NCBI GenBank assembly: GCA_049975345.1
Contig: JBNGDP010000005.1
Span: 1 to 64,000, forward strand
Length of the DNA stretch: 64,000 nucleotides
DNA from: Oceanipulchritudo sp049975345
GTDB taxonomy: Bacteria; Verrucomicrobiota; Verrucomicrobiia; Opitutales; Oceanipulchritudinaceae
Reading direction: 5' to 3'
Shown: one piece after another, positions 25,738-34,191 of the stretch
Layout of the letters: every line of letters begins with the position of its first letter
Position numbering within the stretch: position 1 is the first letter of the stretch
The notes under the pieces: generated by a model
Databases searched by the model: none
What the model saw: only the letters and a program-made list of their open reading frames with translations
What the model was told of the DNA's origin: nothing
Translations under genes and position numbers: made by a program

Positions 25738-26628
25738 ATGAAAAACAAACCAATTACCCGGATCTGTTCCGTTGGTCTTCTGGGGGTATTGCTTGGGGCC
25801 GCGGGCTCCCTGAATGCGGCGATCGTCGTTTATGATGGTGCCAGCGATGGCCTCTACAAGGCGACCACGGACAATGCGAACATGGCGCTGACGAATCCTT
25901 CTTCCGGCACCTACACGCTGACGAACAATTCGGCATCTGCCCAAGGCGGTTATCTTTTCGGCAATTTCGCGGCCACTGCACTTGCCGACGGGGAATCGAT
26001 CACGCTTGGATTCACCATCTCATCGATTCCCGCCATTACCCCGCTCACGTTTTCGCTCAGTGGTGCCCGCGGCGGGGAAATCAACACGACCGATGTGGGA
26101 TTCCAAGAGTTTGCCCGGGCCTATGCGGGATTTTATCAAAGTCAGAACGAAGGGAACACCGGCATGGATGTGCAGGCCTTCGTCAATGGTCCGACAACCA
26201 ATCTTACGGAGGACCGGCAAATACTCACCGGTGCGCTCGATACCAGCATGGATGATGGGGATATAACCCTTACCGGTGCCGACCGGTTTGATGATGGAAA
26301 AACCGCTGACATCACGATGAGCCTCGTGCGGGTCGGCAGTGACTTCCGTGTGGATTACACCCTGAGCATGGCGGGTGGGTCCGGCATCCAGAGCTTTAGC
26401 AGTGCCCTGTTTACGCCCAGCGGCGATTACTTTGGCACCGGCGATGCCTTCACCACCTTCGCCATCGGGTATTTCGGGGGTGTTGCTGCTGATTCCTTTG
26501 ATGCAGGCGAGGCCATGACCCTCTCCAATATCACCGTCACCGCCGTTCCCGAGCCGTCCAGCTTCGCGCTGCTGGCCGGGATGTTTGGCTGCGGGCTTGT
26601 GCTGTTGCGCAGGCGGCGGCGAGGCTAA
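25738..26628 (+). CDS. PEP-CTERM exported protein
   Basis: A 296-residue exported protein. The signal peptide is MKNKPITRICSVGLLGVLLG with cleavage near SLNAA. The C-terminal PEP-CTERM signal is complete (VPEPSSFALLAGM, hydrophobic helix, RRRRRG). The middle is a beta-rich jelly-roll-like domain with DMADGT-style loops and Gly/Thr/Asp enrichment. It is divergent from lacI, with an operator-like palindrome between them. A strong terminator-like hairpin (26661-26700) separates it from the flavoprotein gene, so part of its transcripts may end there. Its signal peptide and upstream DNA are duplicated in front of the gene at 41796-42776. Confidence 0.88.
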   Translation: MKNKPITRICSVGLLGVLLGAAGSLNAAIVVYDGASDGLYKATTDNANMALTNPSSGTYTLTNNSASAQGGYLFGNFAATALADGESITLGFTISSIPAITPLTFSLSGARGGEINTTDVGFQEFARAYAGFYQSQNEGNTGMDVQAFVNGPTTNLTEDRQILTGALDTSMDDGDITLTGADRFDDGKTADITMSLVRVGSDFRVDYTLSMAGGSGIQSFSSALFTPSGDYFGTGDAFTTFAIGYFGGVAADSFDAGEAMTLSNITVTAVPEPSSFALLAGMFGCGLVLLRRRRRG

Positions 26629-26660
26629 GGCATCGCGCCGCAACTTTGTGTTTTGGGTTG

Positions 26661-26700
26661 ACGCCCGCTGTTTCCTCAGATGGACAGCGGGCGTTTACTT
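26661..26700 (+). terminator. Rho-independent terminator-like hairpin
   Basis: CGCCCGCTGT and ACAGCGGGCG form a perfect 10-bp stem with a 12-nt loop, followed by TTTACTT. It sits between the PEP-CTERM gene and the flavoprotein gene and could attenuate expression of the latter. Confidence 0.75.
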
Positions 26701-26720
26701 GGATACAGAAGACCATTTCC

Positions 26721-28538
26721 ATGCACAAACATCTTCTACTCATGCTCAGCGCGATCTCACTGCCCCCCGCTCCGGCTGAGGCCTACGACATCGTCATCTA
26801 CGGCGGCACCTCGGCGGGCGTCACCGCCGGCATCCAGGCCGGACGTGATGGGCGCTCCGTTGTCGTGCTTGAGCCGACCGGCCACATCGGCGGGCTCACC
26901 ACGGGCGGGCTTGGCCAAACCGACATCGGGAACAAGCAGGTCATCGGCGGCATCTCGCGGGAGTTTTACCAGGACATCCGCGCCCACTACCGCGACCCCG
27001 CCAACTGGAAATGGCAGAAGCCTGAAACCTACGAGGACAAAGGCCAGACCCGGACCGATCCCGACGAGGAGGCCAAGTGGACCTTCGAGCCCTCCGCCGC
27101 GCAGACCGTTATGGCTGCTATGATCGCCGAAGCCGGGCTGGAGATCCGCACCAACACGCGCCTGCGCCGCGACGGCACCGGCGTGGTGAGAGACGGTGCC
27201 ACCATCCGCGAAATCATCATGGAAGACGGCAGCCGCTATCAGGGCAAAATCTTCATCGACGCCACTTACGAGGGCGACCTGCTGGCCGAGGCCGGCGTGG
27301 ATTACCACGTCGGCCGCGAGTCCAACAGCGACTACGGCGAAACCCTCAACGGCGCGCAGCCCGCCGACTGGTGGCCAACCCTGCGCGGCCAATACCTGAG
27401 CACCCCTGAAGACCTCGCCGGGATGGACTCGCCCAGAAGCCCCTTCTTTAAAAACGGCCTCATCTCGATGAACGCCCACAGCCACAACCTCAAGCCCGGG
27501 ATCGACCCTTATGTGATCCCCGCTGACCCCTCCAGCGGGCTCCTGCCCGGAATCGACCCCGAGCCCATGGCCGCGCCCGGCACCGGCGACCACCGCGTCC
27601 AGGCCTACAACTACCGCGTCACCCTCACCGACCACCCGGAAAACCGCATTCCCATCGAAAAGCCGGAGGACTACGACCCACACCATTACGAGCTCCTCCT
27701 CCGCCACCTCGCCAAGCACGGCCCTGACGACTGGCCAACAGTCTTTGTCAATTCACCCATGCCAAACCGCAAGACCGACACCAACAACGGGGGCGGCTTT
27801 TCCACCAACCTCGTCGGGCAAAACTGGCACTGGGCCGAAGCCTCCTACGCAGAGCGCGCCGCCTATGCCAAGCGCCTGCGCAGCCATATCCTCGGCTTCT
27901 TCTGGACCCTGCAGAATCATCCCGGAATCCGCCGGGACTTCCGCGAGTGGATCGGCGTCTGGGGGCTGCCCAAGGATGAATACGTCGCCAATGGCCACTT
28001 TTCGCCGCAAGTCTACGTGCGTGTCGGCCGGCGCATGATCGGCGAGCTGGTCGTCACCCAGTACCACTGCGAGGGCCTGCATATCGAGCCCGATGTCGCC
28101 GGCATGGCGGCATACGGCATGGACAGCCACCATGTCCGCCGCTACGTCACCGAAGCGGGCTATGTCCGCAACGAGGGCAACGTCCAGGGCCACGTGACCG
28201 AGCCCTACGGCATCAGCTACCGGGCCCTCCTTCCCAAGCGCGGGCAGGCCGACAATCTCATCGTCCCGGTGGCCGTCTCCTCCACCCACATCGCTTTCGG
28301 CTCCATCCGCATGGAGCCCGTCTTCATGCTTCTCGGCCAGTCCGCCGCCACCGCCGCCGACCTCGCCCTTGACCACCAGACCGGCCTCCACGATGTCCCT
28401 TACCTTGCCCTCCGCGAGCGCCTCCTGGCCGACGGTCAGATCCTCGAGGCGCATCCGGGAAAACAAGCCTCCGAAGGCTCCGGAAACGCTCGCCATGGCG
28501 TGCCGGGTGTCAGATCGATAACAGGCGGACGCCGTTGA
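26721..28538 (+). CDS. Exported FAD-dependent oxidoreductase (FAD_oxidored type)
   Basis: A 605-residue flavoprotein of the same PF12831-type family as 22096-24537 but shorter. A signal peptide (MHKHLLLMLSAISLPPAPAEA) precedes the FAD-binding YDIVIYGGTSAGVTAGIQA and HIGGLTTGGLGQTD. Other family blocks are IDATYEGDLLAEAG, YNYRVTLTDHPENR and VAVSSTHIAFGSIRMEP. The family is often labelled xanthan-lyase-like or hypothetical; no reaction is established. The start at 26721 opens the signal peptide. It follows the PEP-CTERM gene and terminator. Its last 29 bp overlap the convergent GH2 gene. It probably works in the periplasm or outside the cell on sugar substrates, but this is inference. Confidence 0.87.
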   Translation: MHKHLLLMLSAISLPPAPAEAYDIVIYGGTSAGVTAGIQAGRDGRSVVVLEPTGHIGGLTTGGLGQTDIGNKQVIGGISREFYQDIRAHYRDPANWKWQKPETYEDKGQTRTDPDEEAKWTFEPSAAQTVMAAMIAEAGLEIRTNTRLRRDGTGVVRDGATIREIIMEDGSRYQGKIFIDATYEGDLLAEAGVDYHVGRESNSDYGETLNGAQPADWWPTLRGQYLSTPEDLAGMDSPRSPFFKNGLISMNAHSHNLKPGIDPYVIPADPSSGLLPGIDPEPMAAPGTGDHRVQAYNYRVTLTDHPENRIPIEKPEDYDPHHYELLLRHLAKHGPDDWPTVFVNSPMPNRKTDTNNGGGFSTNLVGQNWHWAEASYAERAAYAKRLRSHILGFFWTLQNHPGIRRDFREWIGVWGLPKDEYVANGHFSPQVYVRVGRRMIGELVVTQYHCEGLHIEPDVAGMAAYGMDSHHVRRYVTEAGYVRNEGNVQGHVTEPYGISYRALLPKRGQADNLIVPVAVSSTHIAFGSIRMEPVFMLLGQSAATAADLALDHQTGLHDVPYLALRERLLADGQILEAHPGKQASEGSGNARHGVPGVRSITGGRR

Positions 28539-31161
28539 GGATGGGGCTGCCGATCCCGGGGACGAAGCGGAGCTCGAGCCCGTTCTGTTGGACCCGGGTG
28601 CGGAAGCTGGTGCGGAAGGCGGTAAGTTCGCCGACGGTGGATGCAAGGTCGAGGGCGGGGAGGACGCATTGCCCCTGAAGAAGGACATCGAAGACCCGGC
28701 GGCCATCGGAGCCGGCCCCGTGCGGGACGCGGTCGCCACGGCGGGTGGAGGCGTCGAATGGCTCCGCGAAGAGCAGCTCCACTTCGTAGCCACCGGCAGG
28801 GACATCCGCCCGCCAGCGATCGATGCCGATACGGAAAGTCTGGAAAACGGGCTGCATATCGCCGCCGCGGATGTGGCGGTTGGTGCCCTCCCGGATGCCC
28901 TCCCATGCGGGCATATCGGGCCAGCTGCGGAAGGTTTGCCCTCCCACGTAACCGCAGGTGCCCGGCCCAGCATAGGGCTGGTCGGGCAGCCAGATCCGGC
29001 GGGTGAGCGGATCGAGAACGTCGCAGCGGCTCTGGCCGAGGTTCAGGCAAAGTTCCTCGCCCGGTGCCTGCCATTGGCGCAGGTCGTCGGGGTAAAGCCG
29101 GACGATCGTTTCCATCAAGCCGCGGACCGGTCCGGCGACGGCGAGGAGTTGGTGGCGTCCTCCGGGCAGGGCGAGTAACCAGTCCGCTGCGCCGTCCTCG
29201 ACCATGCGAACCCCCTGGCTCGTGCCGTTGAGGAACAACTCGACCTCAGGCTGGTTGCTGTAGACGCGGATGGATTCCTCAAGCGCATCGCCAAACCCGG
29301 CCCGCAGGGTGCGTGCCTGGCCGGCGATGTGGACCATGGGAGACCTGCTCCACCAGCTTTGGTATTGGAAAAAGGCGTCCTTTGGGCGGCGGGCGTTGTC
29401 GAGCATGCCCTTGTTGTTGATGTGCCCCATGCCGTCGCCGAGGGAGGTGCGTTGGAAGTCGGACCAGGTCCAGATGAAGACGCCGGCGAGCCACGGCAAG
29501 TCGCGTATGGCCTCCCGGTAAACGCGGTGGAAGCGGTCTGCGTATTCCGGAGACATGTCGAACACGGTGGGTTCGCGGGCGTGGATGCGGGGATCCACCC
29601 CGGCACCGAATTCCGCGAGGATGTAGGGTTTGTCGGGCGCGTAGGCGCGGGTTTCCTGCAGCCAGGATTTTACCTCCGAGAGGTTGCGGTGATACCAACC
29701 GTGATAGATGTTCCAGCTGTTGGCGTCATTGACCTGAAGGAGGCCGGTGTCCTGGTACCACCGGGGGTTCGGGTCGGAGTGGGCGTCATTGAGGGTGATG
29801 CGGTCCGGGTCGATCCTCTTGCAGTCGGCGTCGAGTGTTTTGCAAAACAACCGGGCAGCGGCGAAGTGCTCCTCCAGGCGTTTGGGATCCTGCGGCTGTG
29901 GCCAGAACCAGTCGGCACCGCCGAGGATCTCGCAATGATAGCCCCAGAAAAGGATCGAGGGATGATTCCGCAGCTGCTGGATCATTTCATGGAGCTGCCG
30001 GCGGGCGTTGCGCAGGAAGGCCGGGGATTCTGCCATCTGATCCATGACCGGGATCTTGACCCAGCAAATCAGGCCGGAGCGGTCACATTCCGCGTAGACG
30101 GCATCGGCGTGGGGATAGTGACTTCGCATCGCGTTGCACCCCATCTCACGAATTTGGCGAGTGTCCTCGACGAGGGTTGCCAGTGGCGTGGCATAGCCGA
30201 GGTCCTCGAAATCCTGGTGCCGGCCGACTCCCCTGAGAAAGCAGTGGTCGTCGTTCAGGAAAAAGCCCTGTTCCGCATCGATGCGAAACGATCGGAAACC
30301 CAGCGGGGTGCTCAAGCTGTCGAGGCCCTCGCCGGTATCGGCGTCGCGAAGCTGGTGTTGCAGGGTGTGGCAAACAGGCGCCTCCGGTGACCATAAGGAC
30401 GGTAGGATCACCTCCGTTTCCAACCGGAGGTCGCAGGTTTGGCCGGACGCGATCGTGGCCGTCGACTGCAGGTTGCTGATCAAAGTGCCCTCGGGGTCGA
30501 TCAGGCTTGCTTCCCATACCACCCTGCGCGGGCTTGATCCGCAATGGCTGACCGTTGCACTGAGCTGGAGCGATGCCTGCCGGAGCGAGACATTCGAGGT
30601 CTGCCAATACACACCGCAGCCGCCATGGTCGGCCATGGTGAAATGGGTTTCCTTCAATGTGATCAGCCAGACCGGTCGGTATATCCCGCCAAAGTGCCCC
30701 AAGTCCCCGCCAATCGGCGGCACATCGGGATTGTGGGCGTTGCTGACGACGACCTCGAGCCGGTTTTCCCGGTCGGCATGGAGCAAGTCGGTGAGGTCAA
30801 ATTGGAAGGCCGTGTAGCCACCGAGGTGTTGTCCGACTTCTTCACCATTGAGCTTCACGGAGGTGTCCTGGTTGGCCGCTTCAAAGCGCAACCAGACGCG
30901 GCGGCCGTTCGAATCGGGGATGGGGGGCAGGATGCGCGTGTAGCGTCCGCTTCCGCGGTGATAGTCATCACCCTCGCCGACACCATATCCGGCAAACGCG
31001 GCCGAATCCCGCCCCGTCGATGGCGGACGCGGGCGGGTGCCGGCTTCGGGAAGGTCCCGGGAATTCCATGTGTGTGGAAGATTAACCGGGAGAACCGGCT
31101 GCGCATCTCCCTCCAGTTGGAACTGCCATCCCGAACAAAGATTTTCCTCGATACGGATCAT
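28510..31161 (-). CDS. GH2-type glycoside hydrolase with malectin-like C-terminus
   Basis: An 883-residue GH2 enzyme: jelly roll (about 1-180), Ig-like domain (about 190-290), TIM barrel (about 295-600), further beta domains and a malectin-like domain from about 740 (VPAGGYEVELLFAEPF, then LNGVRLLSI). Barrel landmarks are FLRGVGRHQDF, GCNAMRSHYPH and ILAEFGAG, whose Glu517 is the expected nucleophile. The acid/base is Glu411 in WGYHCEILGG, where Cys410 replaces the Asn normally preceding it. It should retain beta-exo-hydrolase activity (galactosidase, glucuronidase or similar), but the substrate is uncertain. There is no signal peptide, so it is probably cytoplasmic. Its ATG overlaps the lacI stop codon (ATGA at 31158-31161), giving translational coupling. 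Confidence 0.9.
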   Translation of the reverse strand: MIRIEENLCSGWQFQLEGDAQPVLPVNLPHTWNSRDLPEAGTRPRPPSTGRDSAAFAGYGVGEGDDYHRGSGRYTRILPPIPDSNGRRVWLRFEAANQDTSVKLNGEEVGQHLGGYTAFQFDLTDLLHADRENRLEVVVSNAHNPDVPPIGGDLGHFGGIYRPVWLITLKETHFTMADHGGCGVYWQTSNVSLRQASLQLSATVSHCGSSPRRVVWEASLIDPEGTLISNLQSTATIASGQTCDLRLETEVILPSLWSPEAPVCHTLQHQLRDADTGEGLDSLSTPLGFRSFRIDAEQGFFLNDDHCFLRGVGRHQDFEDLGYATPLATLVEDTRQIREMGCNAMRSHYPHADAVYAECDRSGLICWVKIPVMDQMAESPAFLRNARRQLHEMIQQLRNHPSILFWGYHCEILGGADWFWPQPQDPKRLEEHFAAARLFCKTLDADCKRIDPDRITLNDAHSDPNPRWYQDTGLLQVNDANSWNIYHGWYHRNLSEVKSWLQETRAYAPDKPYILAEFGAGVDPRIHAREPTVFDMSPEYADRFHRVYREAIRDLPWLAGVFIWTWSDFQRTSLGDGMGHINNKGMLDNARRPKDAFFQYQSWWSRSPMVHIAGQARTLRAGFGDALEESIRVYSNQPEVELFLNGTSQGVRMVEDGAADWLLALPGGRHQLLAVAGPVRGLMETIVRLYPDDLRQWQAPGEELCLNLGQSRCDVLDPLTRRIWLPDQPYAGPGTCGYVGGQTFRSWPDMPAWEGIREGTNRHIRGGDMQPVFQTFRIGIDRWRADVPAGGYEVELLFAEPFDASTRRGDRVPHGAGSDGRRVFDVLLQGQCVLPALDLASTVGELTAFRTSFRTRVQQNGLELRFVPGIGSPILNGVRLLSI

Positions 31162-32147
31162 GCCGGCGTGTGTTCGGTTGATGTTTGGTAGCGGTAGGGC
31201 ACCACCTGCGCGGCAGGATTTTCACCGTTCATCATCTTTTGCAGGGTGGAAAAACCCAGTTGCGCCAGGGATTCCTGGGGCATATGGAGGCTGTCCGGGC
31301 CGGGCCAGACACTGCGGGCAGCCGTTCCGGGCTGCAGGCAGGCGACGTGGAGGTCTCGCATCGGCTGGCGGCCCGCCTCCCGGCAGGCCCGGTAAAGGTG
31401 TTCGATCTGGGCTTCGTGCACCAGAACACTGTCGACTTTCACATCACTCGAAGTGAGGGCCGCATGGAACGCAGCCACCTGCTCCTCCGGTATGAATGTT
31501 TTCCATGTATCGAACACCGGCGGCTGCAGGCCCAGTTGAGCGGAGGCCTTCTCAAGCGCCTCCATGCGCGCCGCGGTGGAATAGTGGTCCTTCCAGAGCA
31601 GGGAGTAGACCCGGTGGCTGCCCGCAGCCTGAACAACCTTGGCCAGCTCCCACATCGCCCCCTCTTCGTCAAAGGTGATGCATCCCGGAAGGTGGCGCCG
31701 GTTTCCGTTGATGTGGACCACGGGCAGGCTCAACGCGTCCAGTTGCCGCGATAAGGACTCCTCTATGCTGGATAGCAGGATGACCCCGTCCGTGCAGTCT
31801 TCCCCAAGGCAGCGGGGCAGGCGCTTGCCCGCTCCCAGTCGCTCCTCGATGTGGACCGAATACCCGCCCCCGGCTTGGGCCGCATTCAGCAGGCCGCGCA
31901 GAAAATACGGATCGTAACTGAAGACCGTCTCGCAGATGAAATCGATCACCCCGTGCCGTTTGTTCACAAAATTGCGCGCCTGCCGGTTGGGCCGGTAACC
32001 CAGGCGCCCCGCCACCTCCCGCACCCGCCGCGCCGTCGATTCACTGAAACGCACCGCTCCGCCTTTCCGCCCGCTCAAAACCGCCGAGGTCACTGCCGCA
32101 GAACACCCGCACTCCGCCGCAACCTGCTTGATCGTCACGATCTTCAT
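31158..32147 (-). CDS. LacI-family transcriptional regulator
   Basis: A 329-residue LacI/GalR regulator. The N-terminal VTIKQVAAECGCSAAVTSAVLSG is the helix-turn-helix and VAGRLGYRPNRQARNF the hinge. The sensor domain follows, with the family phrase GVILLSSIEESL. It is co-transcribed with the GH2 gene (ATGA overlap) and divergent from the five-gene catabolic operon at 32248-37347. A near-perfect palindrome 4 bp upstream of its start (32152-32167) fits a LacI operator, so it probably controls both itself with GH2 and the catabolic operon in response to a sugar released by GH2. Confidence 0.93.
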   Translation of the reverse strand: MKIVTIKQVAAECGCSAAVTSAVLSGRKGGAVRFSESTARRVREVAGRLGYRPNRQARNFVNKRHGVIDFICETVFSYDPYFLRGLLNAAQAGGGYSVHIEERLGAGKRLPRCLGEDCTDGVILLSSIEESLSRQLDALSLPVVHINGNRRHLPGCITFDEEGAMWELAKVVQAAGSHRVYSLLWKDHYSTAARMEALEKASAQLGLQPPVFDTWKTFIPEEQVAAFHAALTSSDVKVDSVLVHEAQIEHLYRACREAGRQPMRDLHVACLQPGTAARSVWPGPDSLHMPQESLAQLGFSTLQKMMNGENPAAQVVPYRYQTSTEHTPA

Positions 32148-32151
32148 TTAG

Positions 32152-32167
32152 GATTGAACGTTTAATC
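32152..32167. promoter_or_regulatory. LacI-type operator at the catabolic operon
   Basis: GATTGAACGTTTAATC is palindromic at 14 of 16 positions with the central ACGT typical of LacI-family operators. It lies between the divergent lacI and uronate-dehydrogenase-like genes. Confidence 0.7.
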
Positions 32168-32247
32168 TGATTTGCTCAAGACTCAAGAAAGAAATGAGGA
32201 AACGGAGCTGCAGGCGTTGAGACGCGGGGCGGGGAAGGAGAATGAAA

Positions 32248-33075
32248 ATGAGAAAGAGGAGACGGATATTGATGACCGGGGCATCGGGGATCGTGGGAAC
32301 CTTTCTACGGCCGTTATTGCTGGAGGAGGGGTATGAGCTGGTCAGCAATTCGCGGCGGGAGCTGAAGGAACTGGGAGAAAAGGAGACCTGGGTATACGGG
32401 GACGTGTGCGACAAGGACTTTGTGGAGGCGCAGGTGGCGGGAGTGGATGCGGTGATCCACCTGGCGAGCCTGGTGGGGGAGGAGTACACCTTTGAGCAGG
32501 TGATGGGGCCGAATGTGATGGGACAGTGGCACATATTGAGTTCGGCCCACCGGCACGGCAAGCGGCTGATCTACGCGAGCAGCCACCATGCGATTGGTTT
32601 CCAGCGGCGCGACGGCGGGCCCTATGGGCTGGGCGCACCGCTGCGTGGGGACAGTCCCTATGGATTGAGCAAGGCGTTTTCCGAACTGATGTCGCAATAC
32701 TTTTGGGACCGTTACGGATTTCCGTCGCTGGGACTGCGGATTGGATCGCTGGCGAAGGAGGCGATTGATGAGCGGCGGGTGCACACCTGGATGAGTCCGC
32801 GGGACCTGCTGCAGCAAGTGGAAATCGGCCTTCACCATGCGCTCAAGGGGCACCGCGTGTTGTATGGGCAATCGGAGAACCCGGCCCCCTTCTTCATCAA
32901 TGACGATCGGGAGCTGGACTATCGGCCGGCGGATCGGGCACTGGACAATCTGGCGGATCCGGGGCTGGCGAATGCGGGACCGGATGCGGAGGATCCCTCC
33001 AGCTGGTTTGTGGGGGGCTATTTTGCCTTGAGCGACGCGGAAGGGCTGGCGAAGGGCCGGGAGGAGAAGACGTGA
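32248..33075 (+). CDS. NAD-dependent sugar dehydrogenase, uronate-dehydrogenase-like
   Basis: A 275-residue short-chain dehydrogenase of the extended/epimerase type. The nucleotide motif TGASGIVGTFLRPLL is at the N-terminus. The catalytic Tyr and Lys are in the PYGLSKAFSE segment, and IYASSHHAIGFQRR is characteristic of uronate dehydrogenases (Udh). The likely reaction is oxidation of a hexuronic acid at C1 to an aldarolactone with NAD. The ATG at 32248 is preferred over 32242, because AAGGAG lies 7 nt upstream of it and only 1 nt upstream of the other. It heads a five-gene operon; the next gene starts inside its stop codon (GTGA). L-fucose or another aldose remains possible as substrate. Confidence 0.85.
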   Translation: MRKRRRILMTGASGIVGTFLRPLLLEEGYELVSNSRRELKELGEKETWVYGDVCDKDFVEAQVAGVDAVIHLASLVGEEYTFEQVMGPNVMGQWHILSSAHRHGKRLIYASSHHAIGFQRRDGGPYGLGAPLRGDSPYGLSKAFSELMSQYFWDRYGFPSLGLRIGSLAKEAIDERRVHTWMSPRDLLQQVEIGLHHALKGHRVLYGQSENPAPFFINDDRELDYRPADRALDNLADPGLANAGPDAEDPSSWFVGGYFALSDAEGLAKGREEKT

Positions 33076-34166
33076 GCCGGATCACTGCCGTTGAACCGAT
33101 CCATTTGCAGATTCCCTTTCAGGATGGGAGCGAGGGGATCGGACTCTTTCCGGAGCGCTGGGACACTCTGGACATCCTGCTGGTGCGGATTGAAACCGGG
33201 GATGGCCTGGTCGGATGGGGGGAAGGCTTTGGCTACAGTTGCGCCGAGGCGACGGCGGCGATGGTACGCCGCGGGGTTGCGCCCTTGTTGATCGGGGAAG
33301 ATGCGCGGGACATCGCCGGACTGAACCGGAAGGTGCAGCAGCGGATGGTATTGCCGGGGCGGTTCGGGATCAGCACATTTGCGCTTTCGGGGGCGGACAT
33401 TGCGCTCTGGGACCTTGCGGGCAAGCGGGAGGGGGTCTCCGCTTCGCGGCTTATCGGCGAGCGGCGGCAGGAGCGGGTGGCGGCCTATGCCAGCCTGGTG
33501 CGCTATGGGAATACGGAGGCCGTTGGGCGATTTGCGACCAGGGCTGAAGCGGAAGGCTATCCTGTCATCAAGCTCCATGAAGTCACGATGCCGGAAATCC
33601 GTTCAGCGCGAGCGGCCCTGCAGGGAGATACAGCATTGACCATCGACGTGAACTGCGGTTGGGACTTTGATTTCAGCCGCGAGGTCATCCCAGAACTGAT
33701 CGCCCTTGGCTGCAGCTGGCTGGAGGAGCCGTTATTCCCGCCGGAAGACGGGCGTGCGTTGGTTCCGTTACGCGGGCTCGGGATACCGATCGCGGCCGGG
33801 GAGAACCTCTGCACCGCTTCAGCTTTCAAGGCCTTTCTCGGCGAAGGTGGGATCGACATTGCCCAGCCCAGTGTGACCAAGGTGGGCGGCATCACGGAAG
33901 TCCTTTCCATCCGGAATGCCTGTACCCGACTGGGCGTACGGATGGTTCTGCACTGTCCATACTTCGGGCCCGGTTATCTGGCCAGCCTGCAGCTCTCGAC
34001 CGATCCGGCTGGCAATGAAAGTTTTGAATACCTCTACATTGAACCGGAAGCCTGGCTTTACCCGCTGTTACCCCGGCCGGTAAGCGGACATATCACAATA
34101 CCCGACAGTCCGGGACTGGGGATGGATCCGGATCCGGGCGTTATTGCGCATTATCGCGTGGGATGA
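33072..34166 (+). CDS. Enolase-superfamily sugar-acid dehydratase
   Basis: A 364-residue protein of the mandelate racemase/muconate lactonizing enzyme superfamily. Catalytic Lys167 and His169 are in VIKLHEV (a KxH motif). Metal ligands are Asp192 in IDVNCGWD, Glu218 or Glu219 in WLEEP and Glu244 in GENLC. His294 is in VLHCPYFGPG. In the operon it most likely dehydrates an aldarate or aldonate to a 2-keto-3-deoxy acid. The start is a GTG at 33072 overlapping the TGA of the preceding gene, giving translational coupling. The exact substrate cannot be read from the motifs. Confidence 0.88.
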   Translation: MSRITAVEPIHLQIPFQDGSEGIGLFPERWDTLDILLVRIETGDGLVGWGEGFGYSCAEATAAMVRRGVAPLLIGEDARDIAGLNRKVQQRMVLPGRFGISTFALSGADIALWDLAGKREGVSASRLIGERRQERVAAYASLVRYGNTEAVGRFATRAEAEGYPVIKLHEVTMPEIRSARAALQGDTALTIDVNCGWDFDFSREVIPELIALGCSWLEEPLFPPEDGRALVPLRGLGIPIAAGENLCTASAFKAFLGEGGIDIAQPSVTKVGGITEVLSIRNACTRLGVRMVLHCPYFGPGYLASLQLSTDPAGNESFEYLYIEPEAWLYPLLPRPVSGHITIPDSPGLGMDPDPGVIAHYRVG

Positions 34167-34191
34167 ACCTATCGAAGAACCGACAACAAAA

